Part shown: positions 1 through 5,113 of the stretch, in pieces
Layout of the letters: each line of letters starts with the position of its first letter
Position numbering within the stretch: the stretch's first letter is position 1
Assembly: GCA_900557505.1 (NCBI GenBank)
Contig: USTC01000108.1
Span: 1-5,113, forward strand
From: an uncultured Collinsella sp.
GTDB taxonomy: Bacteria > Actinomycetota > Coriobacteriia > Coriobacteriales > Coriobacteriaceae
Direction: 5' to 3'
DNA: 5,113 nucleotides
Notes under the pieces: model-generated
Database searches by the model: none
What the model saw: the letters and a program-made list of their open reading frames with translations, nothing else
Told to the model about the DNA's origin: nothing
Position numbers and translations under genes: made by a program

Positions 1-201
1 GGCACCTATTCGTATACAAATAGCAAGGGAGTTGCCAGGAGCGGTAGGTTTTACGAAAACGCCGAAGCCGTAGCGGCTGCACGTTGGCTCTACGACAGCG
101 CTAAGTCCGGATCCATTAAGGCAGCTCCACATCGAGCCAGGCGTTATCACGGCCCGGTCTCGGGCGAGGGTCGACACCAGGACATGCTCTATGTTCTGCC
201 C
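1..201 (+). other. C-terminal end of an upstream N-terminal domain
   Basis: These 67 codons are in frame with the Cna-B region. They include a helix-like stretch (AEAVAAARWLYDSAKSG) and then a segment ending GRHQDMLYVLP that runs into the first Cna-B strand. I recall similar ends (R/G-x-Q-D-x-L followed by hydrophobics) in coriobacterial surface proteins whose N-terminal part resembles a thioester-type adhesin domain. The diagnostic Cys and Gln motifs of such a domain are not in the window, so this assignment is inference only. Confidence 0.4.
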
Positions 202-3009
202 GCCGTCTCCGTATCTTTCCAAAAACAATCGTCCCAGGCTTACATCACCGCCGGTAACGACACCTACAGACTCGGTGACGCAACCTTCGATATCTTTGAA
301 AGTGCGGGCGATGCACGTGTCGGCACTATCCAGATGGACGAAAACGGGCGTGCACAAGCAACGCTTTTGCCCAATACGGCATATTACCTGGTCGAAACCA
401 AAGCCCCGGCAGGCTATATCCCTCGAAGCGACCGAATAGCCTTCACCACACAAAACAGCGGCGAACATGTCACTATCAACGAGCAGCCCGGCACCATCAC
501 CTTGCGTATTGCAAAAGTCGATGCCGCCACGGATGCCGGTGCCCAAGTTGGGGCGTCGCTTGCGGGCGCTGAATTCACCTGCGTCTCGCAATCAACTCCC
601 GGCTGGACTCGCACCCTTACGACCGACGAAAACGGATGGGCGATCCTCAATGACGTTCCTCTGGGCACCTTTACCATCTACGAATCGAAAGCGCCCGAGG
701 GCTACCTGATTTCCAACGACTGTTGGAGCTACACCGTCGGTGCTGAGCAACTCGGAGATACGGGCATCGTTGAGCTCGAAAGCCGTATTCCCAACATCCC
801 CATCGCCTTTGACCTTGAAATCTCGAAGTTTAAGGACCATGGCGATAACGATGAGTCCGGCCTTGAGCAGCCGGCGGGAGGCGTCATCTTTGAAGTTGTC
901 AGCAATAGCTCCCAACAAGTCGTCGGCACGTTGACCACAAACGTCTACGGCTTTGCCTCCACCAAAGATCAGCCCGAAGCATGGTTTGGTGCAGGCAAGC
1001 GACCCGCCGGCGCTCACGGTGCCATTCCCTACGACCGCGCGGGCCACACCGTTCGCGAGGTTGTAGAAACGGTCCCTGAAGGATTTAAGCAAGCAGGGGA
1101 ATGGACCATCACAGAAGAGCAGATCGCAGACGGCGCCGAGCTTCAGTACATCATTGACAACCATGCCCTATCGACACACCTTCAAATCGTAAAGCGCGAT
1201 GCTCAGACCGGCGGCACCGTACCACTTGCCGGCTTTACGTTCCAGCTGCTCGATAGCCACCACGAGCCCATCTCGCAAACATGTTGGTATCCGGCCCACA
1301 ATGTAATGAACACCTTCACAACCGATACAGCCGGCGCCGTCACGCTGCCCGAATCACTTAATCCCGGAACATACTACGTGCACGAGGCATCGGCCAAGGA
1401 ACCGTATCTGCGCGGAGAAGACCTGGAGATAACGATTCCCGCCGACAGAAATCTGACGCCGGTCGCCGTCGCCTCGTTCTATGACAACGCCGCAACCGGA
1501 AGCATCGAAATCATTAAGACGGATGCTGTAGATGGGCGCGCCCTCGCTGGAGCAACGTTTGACATCCGCGCTGACGGCGACATCGTGCGAACCGACGGCA
1601 GCATCGTCGCCCTGGATGGCGAAACCGTCGCCACCGTTACAACCGACGAACGGGGGCATGCGCGAGTCGACCATCTTTCGTTGGGATGCGGTACCGCCAC
1701 CTACGAGGTCGTCGAAACACAAGCGCCCGAAGGTTATCTGCTCAACCCGACCCCACACACTGTGAAGTTGTCGTACGCTGACCAGCAAACGCCCGTGATC
1801 GAAGTGCACCTTGACGTTTCCAACGACTACACCAAGATCGATATCTCCAAAGTCGACGCGTGCGGAGGTCAGGAAGTGACAGGCGCCGAGCTTGTCCTCT
1901 ACGACTCCAATGGCAACGAAATCGATTCTTGGACTTCATCCGGCAAACCGCACCGCATTGAGCACCTTTCGCCCGGCACCTACACCCTGCGCGAAACGAT
2001 GGCTCCGCGTACCTACGACCTTGCCGAAGAGATAACGTTTGAAGTAAAGGCCACGGGAGAAGTTCAAACCATGGCCATGAAGGATGCCCCCATCGAGATC
2101 AGGGGAAGCGTCGATAAGCGCCAAGAGATTGCACAGCCGGTCATAAGCAAACTCGTTGCCAACGGCGACGGAAAAAACCGAGCCAAAGCACGGGCCAACA
2201 CGCAAGGCGCCTTCTCCTATACCATCGACGCCAAAAATGAGTCGAGCACCTGGGTCGACGAGTTGACCATCACCGACGACCTTGAGTGCGCCAAAGATGG
2301 TGCAGCGAAGCTTGTTGCCGTTGAAACCCCTATTGCGATCGGTGATCTAAACGGGCTGTGCAACGTGTGGTATCGAACGTCTCCGGCAGGAACAAGCGAT
2401 ACGGGCAAGCAGGTCAATGCAACGCTTGACGACGGGCATCGCAATCCTTGGCTCGAAACGGAAGAGGTTACAAAGCTGCTGGGCGACGACGTGCGTCTCG
2501 TCGATTACAGCGGGTGGCACCTATGGAAAGCAGATATCCCGACGGACAAGTCCGTCACGCTCGATACGAAAGAGCTTGACCTTGCGGATGACGCCGTCAT
2601 CACAGACATCCGTTTTGAATACGGTGCGGTAGCCGCCGACTTTACGACCAGAAGCGATGCGAACTCTTGGACCCGCAACGACCTCAAAGACGAGCACGAC
2701 GATCTCGACGATGCCAAGGCAGTCCTTGGCCCGGATGCCCGGGGCGCAGTCGTGCATATACAGGCAACGTCGTCCTATACGCCCCAAACCGCACTCACCA
2801 ACAGCGCGCGCGTCGATCTTTGCCGCAATGGCGGTGGCAATAAACTCGAGGCACATGATGAGGACCGCGTCATCCAACGATGCGCCTTGCCTCAGAACCT
2901 GCCGGCAACGGGATCTGTTCCCGTCGCCGCATGCATCACCGCACTCCTGACCTCGGGCGCTGCAGCCATATGGTTCGCTCACCTTAGGTCAGCCACGCAG
3001 AAGCGCTAA
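1..3009 (+). CDS. LPATG-anchored Cna-B/SpaA-type surface protein, 5' partial
   Basis: The frame is open from base 1 to TAA at 3007-3009 (1002 residues visible), so the true start and secretion signal lie upstream. Seen in order: residues 1-67, the end of an N-terminal domain; 68-162, 164-267, 270-388, 392-497, 500-610 and 612-700, six Cna-B-like domains with motifs such as ETKAPAGY, ESKAPEGY and ETQAPEGY; 701-959, a larger domain opening GSVDKRQ; 967-971 LPATG, then a hydrophobic stretch and a basic tail ending QKR. By family knowledge such proteins are secreted, linked to peptidoglycan or built into pili by sortase, and stiffened by Lys-Asn isopeptide bonds. An adhesin or pilus-subunit role is inferred; the ligand is unknown. 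No sortase or partner pilin is in the window, so a stand-alone wall adhesin and a pilus component cannot be told apart. No frameshift is seen. Confidence 0.93.
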   Translation, partial: GTYSYTNSKGVARSGRFYENAEAVAAARWLYDSAKSGSIKAAPHRARRYHGPVSGEGRHQDMLYVLPAVSVSFQKQSSQAYITAGNDTYRLGDATFDIFESAGDARVGTIQMDENGRAQATLLPNTAYYLVETKAPAGYIPRSDRIAFTTQNSGEHVTINEQPGTITLRIAKVDAATDAGAQVGASLAGAEFTCVSQSTPGWTRTLTTDENGWAILNDVPLGTFTIYESKAPEGYLISNDCWSYTVGAEQLGDTGIVELESRIPNIPIAFDLEISKFKDHGDNDESGLEQPAGGVIFEVVSNSSQQVVGTLTTNVYGFASTKDQPEAWFGAGKRPAGAHGAIPYDRAGHTVREVVETVPEGFKQAGEWTITEEQIADGAELQYIIDNHALSTHLQIVKRDAQTGGTVPLAGFTFQLLDSHHEPISQTCWYPAHNVMNTFTTDTAGAVTLPESLNPGTYYVHEASAKEPYLRGEDLEITIPADRNLTPVAVASFYDNAATGSIEIIKTDAVDGRALAGATFDIRADGDIVRTDGSIVALDGETVATVTTDERGHARVDHLSLGCGTATYEVVETQAPEGYLLNPTPHTVKLSYADQQTPVIEVHLDVSNDYTKIDISKVDACGGQEVTGAELVLYDSNGNEIDSWTSSGKPHRIEHLSPGTYTLRETMAPRTYDLAEEITFEVKATGEVQTMAMKDAPIEIRGSVDKRQEIAQPVISKLVANGDGKNRAKARANTQGAFSYTIDAKNESSTWVDELTITDDLECAKDGAAKLVAVETPIAIGDLNGLCNVWYRTSPAGTSDTGKQVNATLDDGHRNPWLETEEVTKLLGDDVRLVDYSGWHLWKADIPTDKSVTLDTKELDLADDAVITDIRFEYGAVAADFTTRSDANSWTRNDLKDEHDDLDDAKAVLGPDARGAVVHIQATSSYTPQTALTNSARVDLCRNGGGNKLEAHDEDRVIQRCALPQNLPATGSVPVAACITALLTSGAAAIWFAHLRSATQKR
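202..2100 (+). other. Six tandem Cna-B (SpaA-like) domains
   Basis: Approximate limits are 202-486, 490-801, 808-1164, 1174-1491, 1498-1830 and 1834-2100. Each has a Lys in the first strand (window residues 75, 172, 276 or 278, 398, 506, 617), a Glu in the penultimate-strand motif (132, 228, 356, 462, 572, 665) and an Asn near the end (160, 265, 387, 496, 608). The sixth domain has Asp695 instead of Asn. This is the residue set that forms intramolecular isopeptide bonds in Cna-B folds. Domain 3 is longer than the others and carries an extra loop around AWFGAGKRPAGAHG. Domains 3 and 4 also have weaker Glu motifs (VETVPEGF, HEASAKEP). Confidence 0.85.
2101..2877 (+). other. Coriobacterial-type wall-proximal domain (GSVDKRQ...)
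   Basis: About 259 residues between the last Cna-B domain and the sorting signal. It begins RGSVDKRQ and contains FSYTIDAKNESSTWVDELT, then CNVWYRT, VDYSGWHLWKADIP and ITDIRFEYGAV, and ends near NSARVDLCRNGG. The first part resembles the beta-sandwich repeats (DUF11-like or pilin-backbone-like) that follow Cna-B domains in Gram-positive surface proteins. I recall close relatives in many Collinsella and Eggerthella-group proteins, always next to the anchor. It has four Cys (window residues 763, 787, 941 and 961, the last just past the limit), so disulfides are possible. The function is unknown; a stalk or spacer role is inferred. Confidence 0.6.
2899..3006 (+). other. LPATG sortase cell-wall sorting signal
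   Basis: LPATG is encoded at 2899-2913. It is followed by about 22 mostly hydrophobic residues (SVPVAACITA...AAAIWFA) and the tail HLRSATQKR, which carries the basic residues, directly before the TAA. This three-part layout is the standard sortase substrate signal: sortase cuts between Thr and Gly and joins the Thr to a cell-wall or pilin amine. LPATG rather than the commoner LPETG or LPKTG does not by itself identify the sortase class. Confidence 0.92.
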
Positions 3010-3016
3010 CACGATG

Positions 3017-3051
3017 AAAAAGCGGGCGAGCCAGTCTCCCGGCTCGCCCGC
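3017..3051 (-). terminator. Intrinsic terminator of the minus-strand unit
   Basis: A perfect 11-bp inverted repeat pairs GCGGGCGAGCC (3022-3032) with GGCTCGCCCGC (3041-3051) around an 8-base loop. Read on the minus strand, the hairpin is followed at once by TTTTT (3021 down to 3017), the classic rho-independent layout, and it lies 23 bases past the stop of the small membrane-protein gene. On the plus strand the stem is followed by CTTGGG, with no T-tract. It may still slow or protect the 3' end of the surface-protein transcript, whose stop lies only 12 bases upstream of the stem, but as a plus-strand terminator it looks weak. Confidence 0.85.
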
Positions 3052-3074
3052 CTTGGGCATAAACGATGAATCGG

Positions 3075-3293
3075 CTATTCAGCAGATGACGAACCGCCAT
3101 CGATGGCTGCCTGATCGGACTCGGAAATACCGTCAGCACCCAAACTTTGCTCTTGCTCCACCTCTTCGTTCATTGTCGTCTCGGGCGTCGAGCCCTTAAC
3201 GCCAACGACATACGCGGCCCCAAAACCCAATGCGATAGCGATCAGGGTCAAAATCAGATAGATGGGCCAATGGCGCTTGATGTACGAAAACAC
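3075..3293 (-). CDS. Small single-pass membrane protein, function unknown
   Basis: A 72-residue protein from a GTG start (3291-3293) to TAG (3075-3077). The start is supported by AAGGAG five bases upstream. Residues 1-9 are basic (MFSYIKRHW), about 10-32 form one hydrophobic helix (PIYLILTLIAIALGFGAAYV), and 33-72 are a polar, strongly acidic Ser/Glu/Asp-rich tail ending GGSSSAE. The positive-inside rule predicts the N-terminus in the cytoplasm and the tail outside. No lipobox Cys or signal-peptidase site is evident, so it is probably an anchored protein rather than a secreted one. It follows the M28-like gene by 22 bases and precedes the terminator, so the two are probably co-transcribed and may act together at the membrane. 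I do not recognise the family. The coding call rests on the ribosome site, the coherent topology and the operon position. Confidence 0.82.
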   Translation of the reverse strand: MFSYIKRHWPIYLILTLIAIALGFGAAYVVGVKGSTPETTMNEEVEQEQSLGADGISESDQAAIDGGSSSAE

Positions 3294-3298
3294 GCTGA

Positions 3299-3304
3299 CT
3301 CCTT
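3299..3304 (-). promoter_or_regulatory. Shine-Dalgarno AAGGAG fixing a GTG start
   Basis: On the minus strand the sequence reads AAGGAG-TCAGC-GTG, a strong ribosome-binding site with a 5-base spacer. It lies inside the 22-base gap after the TAG of the upstream gene (3316-3318). It settles the GTG at 3291-3293 as the start of the 72-residue protein and suggests independent initiation on a shared mRNA. Confidence 0.85.
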
Positions 3305-3315
3305 AGCGGGTCTGT

Positions 3316-5113
3316 CTACGAACGACGAATGACCTCGGTCACGACCTCGGACACCGTAGCGATATTGGTCGGATTGACGTTGTACGGCAGGTCATCCTCG
3401 GTGCGAGCGCAGGCAAGGCGCGGGCCGTCCACACCGGCGATCGTAAGGGCGCGACGGCTCGCCTCGAGCGCTGCGGATGCATCGGTTTTTGCATAGGGCA
3501 TCTCGAACGCGCCGCAATCGACGTGGAACGACTTACACACCTTGCTGACAAGGTTCATGATGCGGCGATCGCCCTTAAACAGCTGCTGCTCGCCCTCGAC
3601 CGTTACCACCGAAAGCCTGCCGGCACCGATAGACTCGAGGTTGATGAAGAACACGCCGCGGAGCTTGTCACGATGCGAGGCCAAAAACGCCCTCATGCCG
3701 GCGCCGTCGCAATCGGACGCGCCCGTTGCGACGAACCAGATATCGTGGCCGAGCAGCTCATCGTCGCCCATGGAGGCAACGGCCGAGAGCATATCCTCGG
3801 CAGAAGCACCATCAGAGGAGGTGGCGCCGCCCTTCCAACCGTCGTCGTCATCCTCGAAGTTATCCCACGAGCCAATGCCGCGACCAGACTTCTTGGCATC
3901 GTAATCGTCTTCGACGCCCAGCCAGTCGCTCATGCTGTCCTGCTCGTTCTTCTTTTTGCGACCGAACAAGCCACCCAGGCCACGCTTCTGCGGCTTGGCG
4001 CCCGTCGAAGCAGGAGCCGAGATGGTCTCGAGCGGTTGTGCGCCCGAGGAGATGGGCATGGGGGTCGCGACCGGTGCCGATGTGGGCTCGGGGCCCTGCG
4101 CCGTCGCAAAGGGATCATTTGTCTGTGCCGAAGGATCGGGAAGATCGAACAGCGACGTGCGGGACGCGACGTTGGCCTGTTGCATCGAAGGCAGCGACGG
4201 ATCGGGGACCGAGGCCAGCGGCGACGAAGAGGGCGCAGGCGCGGAGGCCGGGTCGGGGATATTCATTTGCTGGCGCGGAGGCACCTGAGACGAAATCTGC
4301 GCCATGAGGGAGTCAACTGTCTCGTCCTGCGTGGGAGCGACATTGGCCACCGTGGCACCGGGGTCGCTCGGCGCGGGCATGGTAAAGATCTGCGTAGAAT
4401 AAGGCCTGGACTTATCCGTCTTGGGAGCCTCGTCAATCGCAGGGGACTCCTGCTCCATAGCAGGAGCCTCGACCTGCTCGGGTGCGCTGGCCTCAACGGA
4501 ATCGGCCTCGGCGACAACCGAATCATCGGCGGCGTCCTGGGCATCATCGGAGATGGGAAGGGGCTCGGCAATTGCGGTGCCCTGCTTCTCAAACGTCATC
4601 GTGGCATCGAATGACATGGTGCCATCGACCGGCTGCTGCGCCTCAAAGGACGTCGTAGCCTCGGCAACGTCGGCGGATGTCGGCTGCGGAGCCTCGAAGG
4701 ACGTCGTGGCGTCGGCGACATCGACAGGCTCCGGCTGCTCGGCCTCGCTCTGCTCGAACTCCTGTGCCGCACGCTCGCGCTCGGCCTCGGCGGCCTGCTG
4801 CTGAGCGATGGCCTCCCGCTCGGCGGCCTCGCGGGCAGCGGCGCGCTTTTCCTCAAAGTCGTCAACGAACTTCTTGCCCTTCGCAAAGGCACCCTTAAAG
4901 AAGCTTGAAGCGCTGGCACCAATCGAGGAGAACGCGGAAGCGATATCGGCATGGGGCGTTGTCGAGGGAAGCTCGGCCGAGAAATCGGTGTCGCTCTCAT
5001 AGGACACGCGCTGCGGATACTCGTCATAGTCTTCGTCGGCGGTCTCGTCTTCAACCTGTGCCGGAGCGGCAGGTGCCAGAATATCCAGACCGGCTGCAGA
5101 ATCGAGCACGGGC
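3316..5113 (-). CDS. M28-peptidase-like protein with long disordered insert, 5' partial
   Basis: The frame is open from the right edge to TAG at 3316-3318. Residues are numbered from the GTG at 5107-5109, which is probably internal (597 codons). Seen in order: 17-77, acidic and Pro/Ala-rich; about 78-128, a charged Ala/Glu/Arg helix, possibly coiled coil; 130-177, 17-residue repeats (ATTSFEA); about 178-371, Pro/Ser/Ala-rich with three PDP motifs; 372-425, a basic patch (LGGLFGRKKK) then an acidic one; 426-597, a folded domain. That domain resembles the second half of M28 zinc aminopeptidases: a helix, strand DIWFVATGASD, FFINLESIG, and the tail PYNVNPTNIATVSEVV. Expected residues are altered: EE becomes S465-D466, the Asp of NxDxxG is E492, and the late His is N577. 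Activity is therefore doubtful. The first half of the M28 fold, and any membrane segments, must lie upstream. Role and substrate are unknown; it is followed after 22 bases by a small membrane protein. Confidence 0.88.
   Translation of the reverse strand, partial: PVLDSAAGLDILAPAAPAQVEDETADEDYDEYPQRVSYESDTDFSAELPSTTPHADIASAFSSIGASASSFFKGAFAKGKKFVDDFEEKRAAAREAAEREAIAQQQAAEAERERAAQEFEQSEAEQPEPVDVADATTSFEAPQPTSADVAEATTSFEAQQPVDGTMSFDATMTFEKQGTAIAEPLPISDDAQDAADDSVVAEADSVEASAPEQVEAPAMEQESPAIDEAPKTDKSRPYSTQIFTMPAPSDPGATVANVAPTQDETVDSLMAQISSQVPPRQQMNIPDPASAPAPSSSPLASVPDPSLPSMQQANVASRTSLFDLPDPSAQTNDPFATAQGPEPTSAPVATPMPISSGAQPLETISAPASTGAKPQKRGLGGLFGRKKKNEQDSMSDWLGVEDDYDAKKSGRGIGSWDNFEDDDDGWKGGATSSDGASAEDMLSAVASMGDDELLGHDIWFVATGASDCDGAGMRAFLASHRDKLRGVFFINLESIGAGRLSVVTVEGEQQLFKGDRRIMNLVSKVCKSFHVDCGAFEMPYAKTDASAALEASRRALTIAGVDGPRLACARTEDDLPYNVNPTNIATVSEVVTEVIRRS
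3319..3834 (-). other. C-terminal M28-like domain with altered active-site residues
   Basis: Residues 426-597, numbered from the GTG at 5107-5109. GGATSSDGASAEDMLSAVAS looks like the metal-site loop plus following helix of M28 (usually GAxDNxSG). VATGASDCDGAGMRAFL takes the place of the TGAEExGLxGSxxYL segment, NLESIG of NxDMIG, and PYNVNPTN of YHTxxDT. The fold match is by eye, from pattern order and spacing. Because the upstream half of the fold is missing from the window, the first metal-binding His cannot be judged, and the loop here may not be the true metal loop. Confidence 0.6.
3835..5061 (-). other. Long low-complexity, probably disordered region
   Basis: About 409 residues dominated by Ala, Pro, Ser, Glu, Asp and Gln, with few aromatics and almost no predicted structure apart from a charged helix (about residues 78-128, KKFVDDFEEKRAAAREAAER...). 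It includes an F-rich amphipathic stretch (SSFFKGAFAKGKKF, residues 68-81) and a basic LFGRKKK patch (381-387) followed by DDYD and FEDDDDGW acidic clusters. This looks like a flexible cytoplasmic linker or scaffold rather than an enzyme core. Confidence 0.75.
4579..4722 (-). repeat. 51-bp (17-residue) tandem repeat inside the M28-like gene
   Basis: Two clear units, DVADATTSFEAPQPTSA (residues 130-146) and DVAEATTSFEAQQPVDG (147-163), are followed by a degenerate third piece, TMSFDATMTFEKQG (164-177). At the DNA level CCTCAAAGGA at 4641 recurs as CCTCGAAGGA at 4692, exactly 51 bases away. The units differ at several third-codon positions, so the duplication is not very recent. Confidence 0.85.

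Noticed and set aside
592..1164. Minus-strand 190-codon open frame
   Set aside because: It is antisense to clear Cna-B domains 2 and 3. No ribosome site or recognisable motif supports it.
184..3009. ATG at 184 as the start of the surface-protein gene
   Set aside because: The frame is open back to base 1 with protein-like sequence, there is no ribosome-binding site (GACACCAGGAC precedes it), and no signal peptide follows it.
3014..3332. Short plus-strand frames of about 61 codons in and after the intergenic gap
   Set aside because: One begins in the terminator hairpin and both overlap the better-supported small membrane-protein gene in antisense. No domain or topology signal.
4129..4260. Three PDP motifs (NIPDPASAP, SVPDPSLPS, DLPDPSAQT) as a tandem repeat array
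   Set aside because: Spacing is uneven (17 and 22 residues) and similarity is limited to four or five residues, so this is short-motif recurrence in Pro/Ser-rich sequence, not a repeat array.
3523..4614. Plus-strand 363-codon open frame
   Set aside because: It lies wholly antisense to the M28-like gene, and its product is Arg/Gly/His-rich with no domain pattern, typical of a shadow frame in GC-rich DNA. The minus-strand frame has coherent motifs and an operon position.
5107..5109. GTG near the right edge as the start of the M28-like gene
   Set aside because: Only four bases precede it, so no ribosome site can be seen, and half of an M28 fold would be missing. An upstream start is more likely.
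1..5113. Mobile elements, CRISPR arrays, tRNA or rRNA genes, riboswitches
   Set aside because: No direct-repeat arrays with spacers, transposase motifs, structural RNA patterns or unexplained gaps over 100 bases were seen.

Overview
The window most likely comes from a Coriobacteriia member (Actinomycetota), probably Collinsella or a close relative. This rests on fairly GC-rich coding DNA, a large multi-domain Cna-B surface protein ending in an LPATG anchor, and a wall-proximal domain opening with GSVDKRQ, a type I associate with gut Coriobacteriia. The genus is inferred by recall, not by a search. There are three genes, two of them cut by the window edges, in a convergent layout and almost without non-coding DNA.

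Region 1 (1-3009, + strand) is the C-terminal 1002 residues of a cell-wall-anchored surface protein. Its frame is open from base 1, so the ATG at 184 is an internal methionine. It holds the end of an N-terminal domain, six tandem Cna-B/SpaA-like domains that each keep the Lys/Glu/Asn(Asp) pattern of intramolecular isopeptide bonds, a larger coriobacterial-type C-terminal domain, and an LPATG sorting signal with a hydrophobic segment and basic tail. It is probably an adhesin or pilus-type subunit. No sortase gene is visible.

Region 2 (3010-3074) is a 65-base convergent intergenic gap. It holds one perfect 11-bp GC-rich hairpin whose T-tract lies on the minus-strand side.

Region 3 (3075-5113, - strand) is a two-gene unit read right to left. 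The first gene, cut at the window edge, encodes a protein with about 410 residues of low-complexity, probably disordered sequence joined to a C-terminal segment resembling the second half of an M28 zinc-peptidase fold. In that segment several residues that normally bind metal or catalyse appear to be replaced. After 22 bases carrying a clear Shine-Dalgarno follows a 72-residue single-pass membrane protein with an acidic tail, and then the hairpin terminator. The two are probably co-transcribed. Their shared function is unknown.

The surface-protein gene and the minus-strand unit point at each other and show no sign of a functional link. No RNA genes, mobile elements, CRISPR arrays or promoters could be supported; the starts of both long genes lie outside the window.
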